Part shown: piece after piece, positions 55,820 through 63,853 of the stretch | Layout: every line of letters starts with the position of its first letter | Numbering within the stretch: the first letter of the stretch is position 1 | Notes under the pieces: generated by a model | What the model saw: the letters and a program-made list of their open reading frames with translations, nothing else | Told to the model about the DNA's origin: nothing | The model's database searches: none | Origin: JAENVT01 sp963773085 | GTDB taxonomy: Bacteria; Actinomycetota; Acidimicrobiia; Acidimicrobiales; Ilumatobacteraceae | NCBI GenBank assembly: GCA_963773085.1 | Contig: CAVYZS010000004.1 | Location: forward strand, 1 to 64,000 | Reading direction: 5' to 3' | Length of the DNA: 64,000 nucleotides | Position numbers and translations under genes: made by a program

Positions 55820-55853
55820 TGCATGATCATGCAGTATAATGCATGATCATCCG
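55820..55853 (-). promoter_or_regulatory. carA promoter with two ARG boxes
   Basis: Boxes TGCATGATCATGCA (55820-55833, a perfect palindrome) and CGGATGATCATGCA (55840-55853) have the same 20-bp start-to-start distance as those at argC. A TATACT -10 box (55833-55838) lies between them. Together they also form an 11-bp perfect inverted repeat (55823-55833/55840-55850). The -35 is weak, as for a regulated promoter. Confidence 0.75.
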
Positions 55854-56089
55854 AAGATTGCAGTCTGCCGGCCGGATCTGGGCGCCACGGCCCGTTCACA
55901 GCAGCAGGTCGGGCGCGCACGGCGGCACCCAGATCGACACACAACACGGTTGCTCCTCCCGTATGGGCCTCACGGGACCCATTTCACGGCAGGGCGATCG
56001 TAGCAGGGACTCCGGCGAGGAGTCGGCTACGGGCACGAACGGGCGCAACGAACCGGCGCGGCCGCCGTCGATCGGTTTTGATCCGGTGG
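55854..56089. other. Intergenic region with a strong hairpin
   Basis: Spacer between carA (minus) and the glycosyltransferase (plus). It contains a hairpin at 55999-56031: CGTAGC/GCTACG and GACTCC/GGAGTC stems separated by a small internal loop, with apical loop GGCGA. A shorter TCCCGT/ACGGGA stem lies at about 55957-55977. No T-run follows on either strand. Confidence 0.55.
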
Positions 56090-56104
56090 TACCGTGCCGA
56101 AATG
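56090..56104 (+). promoter_or_regulatory. TANNNT box for a leaderless start
   Basis: TACCGT at 56090-56095 lies 6 nt before the ATG at 56102. Confidence 0.5.
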
Positions 56105-57634
56105 CCAGAACTGCGCGGCACGGTCGTGCTCGCCACGTACAACAGCGGCGCCTCCATCGGCCTGGTGCTGGCCGAGATCGAGGAGGCAGCCTCGGTGCTG
56201 CACCGTTCGGGGATCGAGCTCGATGTGCTGTTGGTCGACGACTCCAGCCCCGACAACACCGCCACCATCGCCACCGACGAAGCGGCCAGGCTCGGCATCA
56301 AGATCGAGGTGCTCAACGGGTTCCACCTCGGCGTCGGACGCTCACAGCTCGCCGGCTTCGAACACCTCCTGGGCAGGGCAGATCGCGACTTCTTCGTCAC
56401 CCTCGATCCCGACGGCCACCACGACGCTCGACAAATCACCGATGTGGTCCGCGCCTTCGTAGCTCGCCGCAGCGGCGTGACAATCGGCTCGCGATGGGTC
56501 CGTGGTGGGTCCTCCCCGGGCACCTCGGCGCTCCGCTCGATGGTCAGCCGCACCGCCAACATGCTGGCGAGACGAGTCATCGGGCTCAAAGGGGTGCACG
56601 ATGCCACAACGTCGTTCCGCATCATTCGACCCGACGTCGCCCAGCTGTGGATCGACCGTCGGATCCCCGCCGACGGCTACGGCTATTTCACCACATCGGT
56701 TGCTGTCGCCCAGGCAGCCGGGTTCTCGGTCACCGAGAGCCCGATCACCTTCCGACCTCGCTACGCAGGGGTTCGCTCCCTGTCGTTCTCCGACATCACC
56801 GCGTTCTGGCACAGCCTGCACGCAACCCGCGTCCTCGTGGCCGAGGTCCGCGGCGAGGCCCGACGCGACCAGGCCACATGGGCCGCCCGCTCGCCGCATC
56901 TCCAGGCCCAGCCGGCGTCGTCGAATTCACAGTTCGGTGCCGCCGAGGAGTTGGAGAACCTCGCCCAGGCCGACCGATTCTTCGGCTGGATCGCCGACGA
57001 GCTTGCTCCTCATCTCGGACATCGCATCCTCGAGGTCGGGGCCGGGATCGGCACGATCGCCGTCAAGATGTCGGATCGCATGGCGACGAGCGAGATCACT
57101 GCCATCGAGCCCGCCGACAACCTGTTCGAACAGCTCGATGCCACCGCGTCACGTCGTCGCAATGTGACCGCATTGCAGCTCACCTCGCAGGAGCTCGCCG
57201 CCACCAGACCGCACCAGTTCGATTCGATCGTCTACGTCAACGTGCTCGAACACATCCTCGACGATGCCGCGGAGATACGCACCGCCTTCGATCTCGTCGC
57301 CCCTGGCGGCTCGCTGGGAGTCTTCGTACCGGCGATGTCCTGGCTGTACGGCAGCCTCGACTACAAGTCGGGACATCACCGCCGATACGACAAGGGGCGA
57401 CTTCGGGATGTGATCTCCGGAGCCGGGTTCGAAATCGTCGAGTTGCGCTACATCGAAGTCGCCGGGGTCGTCCCGTATTGGCTGATGTACCGCGTCCTCA
57501 ATCGCCAATCGCTGAGCCCGATGTCTTCGGGCGTCTTCGACCGGATCGTGGTGCCGGTCAGCAAGCTGGCGCAGCGACTCGTGCCGAGCCCACCGATCGG
57601 CAAGAACCTGTTGGCGATCGCCCGCCGCCGCTAG
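56102..57634 (+). CDS. Glycosyltransferase family 2 - methyltransferase fusion
   Basis: 510 aa. Residues 1-250 are a GT-A glycosyltransferase of the polyprenyl-phosphate mannose/glucose synthase kind: VLATYNSGASIG, LLVDDSSPDNT, the metal-site DPDGHHD, and GSRWVRGG. Residues about 285-500 are a class I methyltransferase: HRILEVGAGIGTIAVKM, SIVYVNVLEHILDD, and HHRRYDKGRLRDVI typical of the Methyltransf_23 group. No membrane helices, so sugar transfer and methylation probably occur at the cytoplasmic face on a lipid-linked substrate. Its stop shares CTAG with the convergent DUF2079 gene. Confidence 0.88.
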   Translation: MPELRGTVVLATYNSGASIGLVLAEIEEAASVLHRSGIELDVLLVDDSSPDNTATIATDEAARLGIKIEVLNGFHLGVGRSQLAGFEHLLGRADRDFFVTLDPDGHHDARQITDVVRAFVARRSGVTIGSRWVRGGSSPGTSALRSMVSRTANMLARRVIGLKGVHDATTSFRIIRPDVAQLWIDRRIPADGYGYFTTSVAVAQAAGFSVTESPITFRPRYAGVRSLSFSDITAFWHSLHATRVLVAEVRGEARRDQATWAARSPHLQAQPASSNSQFGAAEELENLAQADRFFGWIADELAPHLGHRILEVGAGIGTIAVKMSDRMATSEITAIEPADNLFEQLDATASRRRNVTALQLTSQELAATRPHQFDSIVYVNVLEHILDDAAEIRTAFDLVAPGGSLGVFVPAMSWLYGSLDYKSGHHRRYDKGRLRDVISGAGFEIVELRYIEVAGVVPYWLMYRVLNRQSLSPMSSGVFDRIVVPVSKLAQRLVPSPPIGKNLLAIARRR

Positions 57635-59184
57635 TTCCCGTCCCTGCGTCTGGCCACCAACACGTCGTCGGCGTCGAAGAGGACCTCGTACGGGCCATCC
57701 GGTGCGGTCAACCCGGCGACCAACCCCTGCTGAGCCGGACCGACCTGGGTGCGGTCGAGGACGATGTAGTCGATCGTCGACGGATCCGGCAGACGGAAGC
57801 GGTCATCATTTCCCCAATACGACGGAACCCACGGGTTCGGCCAGTCGTAGATCTGTTCGCGGTGCGAGAGATGCGGCAACAGCGTGTACGTGGCGGCAAC
57901 CGACGCGTCGTCGGGGACCAGCTTCAACGCCTCGCGCATCGCCTCGTGCCGCGGGGTCGGCTGCGCCCAGACGACGTAGAAGTCGCCGATCGGCGATGGC
58001 GACCAGGCGACGTTGGTCATGTACGCGCAACCCAGCAGCCAGATCGGCAGCACGACACGCATGACCTTGAATCGCCACAGGACTCTGGCACCCTCGATCG
58101 CCGCGATCACCAGCGGGGCGATCATCATCGCCGTGTACTGGTAGTGGATGCTCCTGGCATACGGGCTGAGCCCGATCACGCTGGCCAGCATCTGTGGCAC
58201 GGCCATCAACAGAGCCAGAGGAGCGACCACCGGCAGTCCACCGAGCGGGAGTGCCAGGTCACGGTAGAACCGCAAGCGATCGGGCTGCGTCGCATCAGCG
58301 ATCACCCGATTCGGATGGCGGATCATCGTCTGGATGATCTCTGGCATGTCCTTGCCGTAGTTGCTGTAGAAGTACTGAATGTAGAACGGCTGCTTGCCCT
58401 GGTTGAAATGAGGGATCACGAACCTGGTCGCCACTGCGTACCAGACGAACCCGAGCACGCAGGTCGCCAGCGCCATCATCCGGTCGCGATGGTCGCCCTT
58501 GCCGCGTCGGTACATGATCGCCAGGACGACTCCGAGCATGATCACGACCAGTGCCGCGTCCTCCCGGATCGAGAGGGCGATCACCAAGGCCACGAACATG
58601 CCTCGCCAACGGCGGTGACTGGCGAACCACCAGGCGTACAGCAGCGGGGCGATCACCAGTGATTCCGGGTGGAAATTGGCCCAGCTCATCCACTGGATGG
58701 GGGCGTACATCAGGTATACGACAGCGAAGAGCAGACCCATCCACGGCTTGGCGAAGCGGTCCCGGGCGATCAAGTAGATGGGAAACGCGGCGACCGCGAG
58801 GCCTGTGGCTTGGGCGATGTACAGGAACGAGGGACCGGCGCCCAGCCAGTAGAACGGCACGAAGGCGGCGACGATCACGTTGAGGTGGTGCCCCCAGAAC
58901 TCCATACCGCGCACGGTCATGAAGCTCTGACCACCCCGGGAGACCAACCAGAAGCCTTGGTCGTAGATGCCCATGTCATACGACCACGTGCCGAAGTTGC
59001 GATGGTGCTGCACACCCAGTCGGCCGAAGACCATCGCGAACAACAGTGCGGCGGCGGCCGTGAACCAGGCGGCAGGATGAATCGTCGAGATCCGCACCAC
59101 CCAGCGCTCCAGCCAGCCGACCGTGATCTCACCGGTCGGCTCGTCACCGAACTCGGCGGAGGCGACTTCTTCCTCGGCGATCAC
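57631..59184 (-). CDS. DUF2079 multi-spanning membrane protein
   Basis: 517 aa with about 10 membrane helices after a ~30-residue cytoplasmic N-terminus. FGRLGVQHHRNFGTWSYDMGIYDQGFW and GHHLNVIVAAFVPFYWL are DUF2079 hallmarks; the FHPESL motif and an extracytoplasmic C-terminal domain follow. The architecture resembles GT-C glycosyltransferases that use polyprenyl-phosphate sugars, but this activity is unproven for the family. A TATCAT box lies 6 nt before the GTG start. Next to the GT2 fusion, a shared lipid-sugar pathway is plausible. Confidence 0.87.
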   Translation of the reverse strand: MIAEEEVASAEFGDEPTGEITVGWLERWVVRISTIHPAAWFTAAAALLFAMVFGRLGVQHHRNFGTWSYDMGIYDQGFWLVSRGGQSFMTVRGMEFWGHHLNVIVAAFVPFYWLGAGPSFLYIAQATGLAVAAFPIYLIARDRFAKPWMGLLFAVVYLMYAPIQWMSWANFHPESLVIAPLLYAWWFASHRRWRGMFVALVIALSIREDAALVVIMLGVVLAIMYRRGKGDHRDRMMALATCVLGFVWYAVATRFVIPHFNQGKQPFYIQYFYSNYGKDMPEIIQTMIRHPNRVIADATQPDRLRFYRDLALPLGGLPVVAPLALLMAVPQMLASVIGLSPYARSIHYQYTAMMIAPLVIAAIEGARVLWRFKVMRVVLPIWLLGCAYMTNVAWSPSPIGDFYVVWAQPTPRHEAMREALKLVPDDASVAATYTLLPHLSHREQIYDWPNPWVPSYWGNDDRFRLPDPSTIDYIVLDRTQVGPAQQGLVAGLTAPDGPYEVLFDADDVLVARRRDGN

Positions 59185-59196
59185 GTCGCGATGATA
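59182..59196 (-). promoter_or_regulatory. TANNNT box for a leaderless start
   Basis: TATCAT at 59191-59196 (minus strand) lies 6 nt before the GTG at 59184 of the DUF2079 gene. Confidence 0.5.
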
Positions 59197-59217
59197 CGTG
59201 TCGGGAGGAACCGTGTG

Positions 59218-59640
59218 TCAGGCACCCGGTCGGAGGACCGGCACTAATGCCGACAGCACACCGTTGACGAACCGGCCGGAGTCGTCGGTGGAGAACCGCT
59301 TGGCCAACTCCACGGCCTCGTTGAGCACTACAGCGACGGGAACGTCGGGACGTCCCAGCAACTCGAACCCGGCGATCCGCAGCACGGTTCGGTCGATGAT
59401 CGGCATCCGTGCCAACGTCCAGCCCTTGGCGTGGGCAGTGATCGCCTCGTCGAGCCGACTTTGATTCTGCTCGACACCTTCGACCAGCAACGTGGTCAAT
59501 TCGTCGGTGTCGGAGATTTGCGCGGCGAGCACCGCACCGCCCGAGATCCCCTTCGATTCCGCCTCGTACAACAGCATCATGGCCCGCTCACGGGAGTCGG
59601 AGCGTTCATCGTCGACGGCGCGGGCCCTGCGTCGAGTCAC
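59218..59640 (-). CDS. nusB: Transcription antitermination factor NusB
   Basis: 140-aa all-helical NusB binding boxA of rRNA transcripts with NusE. RERAMMLLYEAESKG at the N-terminus, LARMPIIDRTVLRIAGFELL and VVLNEAVELAKRFSTDDSGRFVNGVL are conserved. GTG start two nt after the efp stop; last gene of the aro-efp-nusB operon. It would act on the rRNA operon at 1-4542. Confidence 0.96.
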   Translation of the reverse strand: MTRRRARAVDDERSDSRERAMMLLYEAESKGISGGAVLAAQISDTDELTTLLVEGVEQNQSRLDEAITAHAKGWTLARMPIIDRTVLRIAGFELLGRPDVPVAVVLNEAVELAKRFSTDDSGRFVNGVLSALVPVLRPGA

Positions 59641-59642
59641 GC

Positions 59643-60206
59643 TCAGACTCTGGTGATGTAGTCGCCGCTGCGCGTGTCGACCTTGACTCGGTCGCCCGGA
59701 TTGATGAACAGCGGCACCTGCAACACGAGACCGGTCTCGAGCGTTGCCGGCTTACGAGCCCCCGACACACGGTCGCCCTGCATGCCCGGCTCGGTATCGG
59801 TAATGATCAACTCGACAGACGCCGGGATCTCGACCGAGACGATCTCACCTTGATAGAAGGCGATGATCGCCACGGCTTGCTCGACCATGTAGTTGGCTGC
59901 ATCGCCGAGGGCGACCGGGGGAACCTGGATCTGGTCGTAGTTGTCGTTGTCCATGAACACGTAATCGTCGCCATCGCGGTAGAGGAACTGCATGTCCTTC
60001 TTCTCGAGCAGGGCCTGCTCGACGCGCACACCGGCGTTGAACGTGCGGTCGAAGACGTTGCCGTTCTTCACGTTGCGCAGCTTGGTGCGCACGAAGGCGC
60101 CACCTTTGCCTGGCTTGACGTGTTGGAACTCGACCACTTGGAACAGCCCGTTGTCGAGCTCCAGGGTGATTCCGTTCTTCAGGTCGTTGGTGGTGATTGC
60201 GGGCAC
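59643..60206 (-). CDS. efp: Elongation factor P
   Basis: 187-aa EF-P that relieves stalling at polyproline. Start VPAITTNDLKNGITLELD; the tip loop HVKPGKGGAFVRTK places Lys at residue 34, the position modified in E. coli, although modification genes (epmA/B) are not nearby. GTG 60206 is preferred because AAGGA lies about 6 nt before it and the longer frame is antisense to its upstream neighbour. It overlaps the peptidase gene by 28 nt. Confidence 0.96.
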   Translation of the reverse strand: MPAITTNDLKNGITLELDNGLFQVVEFQHVKPGKGGAFVRTKLRNVKNGNVFDRTFNAGVRVEQALLEKKDMQFLYRDGDDYVFMDNDNYDQIQVPPVALGDAANYMVEQAVAIIAFYQGEIVSVEIPASVELIITDTEPGMQGDRVSGARKPATLETGLVLQVPLFINPGDRVKVDTRSGDYITRV

Positions 60207-61288
60207 GGGGAATCCTTCGGCGATGCGGTCAATACTCGGCACCCACTGTCGGTTACGACCACGAGGTCTTCGACTCGGATACCTCCGAATCCTTCACGAT
60301 AGAGGCCCGGCTCGACGGTCACTACGTCTCCGACCTGCAATTTCAGGTCCCCTGTCCTGTTGATGAACGGATCCTCGTGGATCAGCAGGCCGACCCCGTG
60401 GCCGGTGCCGTGACTGAACCACTCGCCGTACCCGGCCTCGGTGATGGCATCGCGACACACCGAATCGAGTTCGGCGGTGCTGAGGCCGGCTTCTACCGCG
60501 GCGACCCCGGCAGATTGCGCGGCCAGCACGACGTCGTAGAGCTCCTGCTGCTGCGGCGTTGGCGAACCGACGACGAACGTTCGTGTCATGTCGCTGTGGT
60601 AGCCGTCGTACAACGCACCGACGTCGACGATCACCGTGTGTCCGGGCTCGATGAGCGTGTCGGTCGGACGGTGGTGCGGTCGGGCCGCGTTGACCGGACC
60701 CGTTGCCACGATGGTCTCGTAGCTCGGCCCGCTGGCACCCATCTCACGCATGCGGATCTCCAGGTGGTTGCGCACTTCGATCTCGGTGTGACCCGCAACC
60801 ACAACCTCGTGCAGCACCTCGGAGAGGGCCGCGTCGGCGATCCGGCACGCCTCTGCCATGCGGGCAATCTCGCCGTCGTCCTTGTGCCTGCGTTCTGCCT
60901 CGACGACTCCGCCGACCGGCACGAGCGATGGCTTGAAGATCCCTTGATAGCGCTGGAACAGTTCGTAGGTGACGTGCGCTGACTCGAAACCGACGGAGGC
61001 AAATGGTGTGAGTTCTGCCGCGAGCAGGTCGATGATCGCGCCGCCCGACAGCCCGACCAAGACCCTCGCGTCTACGCCAGCCGCGGCAAGTTCGGCGGTG
61101 GCTTGGTCACCGTAGCGTCCATCGGTGACCACGACCATGTCATCCGGGGTCACCAACACCCACCCGTTGGATCCCGTGAATCCGGTCAACCAGCGCACAT
61201 TGGTGAGATCGCTGATCAACAGCGCCTCGGCCTGATCGAATCGGGCGCGCACCCGCTCGCATCGCCCGGCGAGCTGCATCGGAGGCAT
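60179..61288 (-). CDS. M24-family metallopeptidase (Xaa-Pro dipeptidase-like)
   Basis: 369 aa, creatinase/prolidase fold. Metal ligands: the two Asp in IVDVGALYDGYHSDMTRTF, the His in GTGHGVGLLIHEDP, and the Glu pair in TVEPGLY and GGIRVEDLVVV. The N-terminal creatinase domain (about 1-130) includes NVRWLTGFTGSNGWVLV. Located between aroQ and efp as PepQ is in many actinobacteria. ATG 61288 overlaps the aroQ stop by 1 nt; a GTG 3 nt upstream would overlap as GTGA. The C-terminus runs 28 nt into efp. Confidence 0.93.
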   Translation of the reverse strand: MPPMQLAGRCERVRARFDQAEALLISDLTNVRWLTGFTGSNGWVLVTPDDMVVVTDGRYGDQATAELAAAGVDARVLVGLSGGAIIDLLAAELTPFASVGFESAHVTYELFQRYQGIFKPSLVPVGGVVEAERRHKDDGEIARMAEACRIADAALSEVLHEVVVAGHTEIEVRNHLEIRMREMGASGPSYETIVATGPVNAARPHHRPTDTLIEPGHTVIVDVGALYDGYHSDMTRTFVVGSPTPQQQELYDVVLAAQSAGVAAVEAGLSTAELDSVCRDAITEAGYGEWFSHGTGHGVGLLIHEDPFINRTGDLKLQVGDVVTVEPGLYREGFGGIRVEDLVVVTDSGCRVLTASPKDSPCPQSPPTT

Positions 61289-61728
61289 CACGGCGTCAGC
61301 AACTTGGCCGCGACCGCCTCCACCGCCAGACGGTATCCCTGCATGCCGAAGCCCATGATCGAGCCTGTCGATACAGGAGCGATCACGCTGGTGTGCCGCC
61401 ACGGTTCGCGGGCGTTCGGGTTGGAGATGTGGACCTCGACGATCGGCCCGTTGAAGGCGGCAAGGGCGTCGTGGATGCTCCAGGCATAGTGGGTGAACGC
61501 TCCGGGATTGATGATGATCGCCGCGGACGTGGCGCGGGCGGCGTGAATGGCGTCGACCAGTTGACCCTCGTGGTTGGTCTGAAACGCTTCCACGTCGTGG
61601 CCGAACTCGTGCGCCGCGGAGGTCGTGAACGCGACGTAGTCGTCGAGCGTGGCCGTGCCGTAGATGTGCGGTTCGCGCTGTCCGAGCAGATTGAGGTTCG
61701 GACCGTGCAGGAGGGTGATCAGCGCCAC
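61288..61728 (-). CDS. aroQ: 3-dehydroquinate dehydratase, type II
   Basis: 146-aa dodecameric dehydratase of the shikimate pathway. HGPNLNLLGQREPHIYG carries the active-site Tyr loop; INPGAFTHYAWSIHDAL and EVHISNPNAREPWRHTSVI carry the Asn/His residues. Four nt after the GNAT gene. Confidence 0.97.
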   Translation of the reverse strand: MALITLLHGPNLNLLGQREPHIYGTATLDDYVAFTTSAAHEFGHDVEAFQTNHEGQLVDAIHAARATSAAIIINPGAFTHYAWSIHDALAAFNGPIVEVHISNPNAREPWRHTSVIAPVSTGSIMGFGMQGYRLAVEAVAAKLLTP

Positions 61729-61732
61729 GTCT

Positions 61733-62302
61733 CTATCGTGCCACGCGTTCGGCGAATTGCCCGCGATCGATTCGATACAGCACGTGGCGGCGGTCGGCCC
61801 AGTCGGGAAACATGGGGTGGTCGAAATCGCCGTCGAGATCGCGGATCATGCCGATCTTCTCCATCACCCGCTGCGAATTGACGTTGGACTCGGTCGTGAA
61901 GCTGACGATCGTGTCGCCCGGGGGGTGGACGTTGGCGAAGCCCCACGCGATTGCGGTGATCGCGGCCTCCGGGGCAAAGCCGTTGCCCCAGTGCTTCTTG
62001 CCAAGGCGCCAGCCGACCTCGACGCACGGCGTGAACGGGGTCTCCCATCCGGGTACGGCCAGTCCGACGAACCCGATGAACTCCGTGGTGTCACGGCGTT
62101 CGACAGCCCACAGACCGAAGCCGCGATCGAACCACGCCGCAGCCATGCGGTCGATCATCTCCGAACTCTGCTGCGGGGTGAGCAACGATGGGAAGTGACG
62201 CATGACCTCGGGATCGGCGTTCAGCGCTGCAAACGGATCGCGGTCGTCGTCGCGCCATTCGCGCATCAACAACCGCTCGGTCAACAACCTTGGAGTGGTC
62301 AC
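61733..62302 (-). CDS. GNAT acetyltransferase (RimJ/RimL-like)
   Basis: 189-aa GNAT. LLTERLLMREWRDDDRDPFAALNADPEVMRHFP is the RimJ-type N-terminus, and VEVGWRLGKKHWGNGFAPEAA is the acetyl-CoA loop. GTG 62302 overlaps the aroB stop as GTGA, so it is truly embedded in the aro operon between aroB and aroQ. The substrate, an N-terminal or small-molecule amine, is unknown. Confidence 0.9.
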   Translation of the reverse strand: MTTPRLLTERLLMREWRDDDRDPFAALNADPEVMRHFPSLLTPQQSSEMIDRMAAAWFDRGFGLWAVERRDTTEFIGFVGLAVPGWETPFTPCVEVGWRLGKKHWGNGFAPEAAITAIAWGFANVHPPGDTIVSFTTESNVNSQRVMEKIGMIRDLDGDFDHPMFPDWADRRHVLYRIDRGQFAERVAR

Positions 62303-63339
62303 CGTTGCATCATTGCGTCGAGCGAGTCGCGCGCCGCGTCTACCGATACGCCGCTGACGACCTCGACTCCATCCTGGCTGTCGAGGACGAATGTCAATCC
62401 CGCACCGAGCGCCTTCTTGTCGCGAGCCATCAGTCCGATCAACTGCTGGGGATCGAGCCCCGCCGGGAGAGTGGTATCGAGCTCGTAGCTCCCACCGACG
62501 AGCTCGTAGTGTTGTTCGACTCGACGATCATCGATCCGCCCGAGGTTGCGGGCTAGGCAGGCTGCATAGATCAACCCGACAGCCACAGCTTCGCCGTGCG
62601 CCATCGAGTAGTCGGTGGCGATCTCCAATGCGTGCGCCAGGGTGTGCCCATAGTTGAGCAACGCTCGACGCCCGGATTCACGCTCGTCACCGGCAACGAT
62701 CTCGGCTTTGATCGCCACACATCGGGCGATGCGCTCGGCTTCGTCCATCGCCAGTAGGTCGTCACCGGTGAGAAAGTGGTACTTGGCCATCTCACCCCGC
62801 CCGCAGCGAACCTCTCGGGGCGGCAGCGTGGCCAAGGCATCGAGATCGCAGATCACGCCACACGGCTGCCAGTACGCCCCGATCAGGTTCTTGCCCCCCA
62901 CATCACCGACGACCCCGTCGACGGCCGTGATGTTGACACCGGTCTTGCCGCCGATCGCCGCGTCGACCATGCCGAGGAGCGTGGTCGCCACATGCACGAC
63001 CGACACCCCACGGTGCCACGATGCAGCAGCAAACCCGGCAACGTCGGTGACCATGCCGCCACCGACGCCGATCACGACGTCGTTTCGGGTCAGGCCGAAC
63101 CGGGCGAAACCACGACACAGATCCTCGACCGTGGCGAGGCTCTTGTGACCTTCGCCGGAACCGATGGTGAACACCTCACACGGCACACCCGGGTCGATGT
63201 CGAGCGGAACGCCATCCTGAGTGACGATCGCTGCGCGCCTGGCCGTCGCAGGCAACAATCCGGCCACCTCACCCCGCACACCATGACCGACCAGCACGTC
63301 GTAGCTGCGCTCGCCGAGCGGCACGCGGACTGTGATCAT
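62299..63339 (-). CDS. aroB: 3-dehydroquinate synthase
   Basis: 346-aa NAD- and metal-dependent cyclase, second step of the shikimate pathway. GVGGGMVTDVAGFAAASWHRG (NAD binding), TTLLGMVDAAIGGKTGVN, and the metal ligands in RCGRGEMAKY, NYGHTLAHALE and MAHGEAVAVGL are all visible. Overlaps aroK (ATGA) and the GNAT gene (GTGA). Confidence 0.97.
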   Translation of the reverse strand: MITVRVPLGERSYDVLVGHGVRGEVAGLLPATARRAAIVTQDGVPLDIDPGVPCEVFTIGSGEGHKSLATVEDLCRGFARFGLTRNDVVIGVGGGMVTDVAGFAAASWHRGVSVVHVATTLLGMVDAAIGGKTGVNITAVDGVVGDVGGKNLIGAYWQPCGVICDLDALATLPPREVRCGRGEMAKYHFLTGDDLLAMDEAERIARCVAIKAEIVAGDERESGRRALLNYGHTLAHALEIATDYSMAHGEAVAVGLIYAACLARNLGRIDDRRVEQHYELVGGSYELDTTLPAGLDPQQLIGLMARDKKALGAGLTFVLDSQDGVEVVSGVSVDAARDSLDAMMQR

Positions 63340-63848
63340 CGCAGCACCGCCTCGACGACCTCGTTCGGGCTGCGCTGATCAACGAGCACGATCGCGTCGG
63401 CCACTTCTCGGTAGAGCTCCTCGCGCTGGGCATGCATGCGCTGCAACGTACCCTCCGGATCGTCATCGAGCAGCGGGCGATGGCAGCCCGACGTGGCTCG
63501 CGCGACGAGCACCTCCGGCGTGGCGCACAGCCACACGACCCGGGCGTTGGACTGCTTCAGCGCCTCACGGTTCTGCTCACGCAGCACCACGCCACCTGCG
63601 GCGGCTATGACGGCCGGCACCGGATTGGCAAGTGCGTCGAGTAACGCTGCCGTCTCAAGAGAGCGAAATGCATCCTCGCCGTCGTCGGCGAAGATCTCGC
63701 GAACTGTTCGACCCGTCGCATTCTCGATCACGGCATCGCTGTCGATGACCTGCCGTCCCAGCCGTTCGGCGGCAATGCGCGCCACGGTCGTCTTGCCCGA
63801 TCCCATCAGGCCGACGAGAACCAGATGCTGATCGGCTGCGATACCCAC
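63336..63848 (-). CDS. aroK: Shikimate kinase
   Basis: 170-aa kinase with P-loop VGLMGSGKTTVARIAAERLG, shikimate-binding DSDAVIE and the AAGGGVVLREQNRE-like segment (here VIAAAGGVVLRE). GTG at 63848, 5 nt after the aroC stop. Ends in ATGA with aroB. Confidence 0.96.
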   Translation of the reverse strand: MGIAADQHLVLVGLMGSGKTTVARIAAERLGRQVIDSDAVIENATGRTVREIFADDGEDAFRSLETAALLDALANPVPAVIAAAGGVVLREQNREALKQSNARVVWLCATPEVLVARATSGCHRPLLDDDPEGTLQRMHAQREELYREVADAIVLVDQRSPNEVVEAVLR

Positions 63849-63853
63849 GGCGG

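Noticed and set aside
55843..58662. 939-codon plus-strand ORF over carA promoter, GT2 fusion and DUF2079
   Set aside because: Shadow of the GT2 fusion in another frame and antisense of DUF2079; extremely Arg/Pro/His-rich and covers a regulated promoter.
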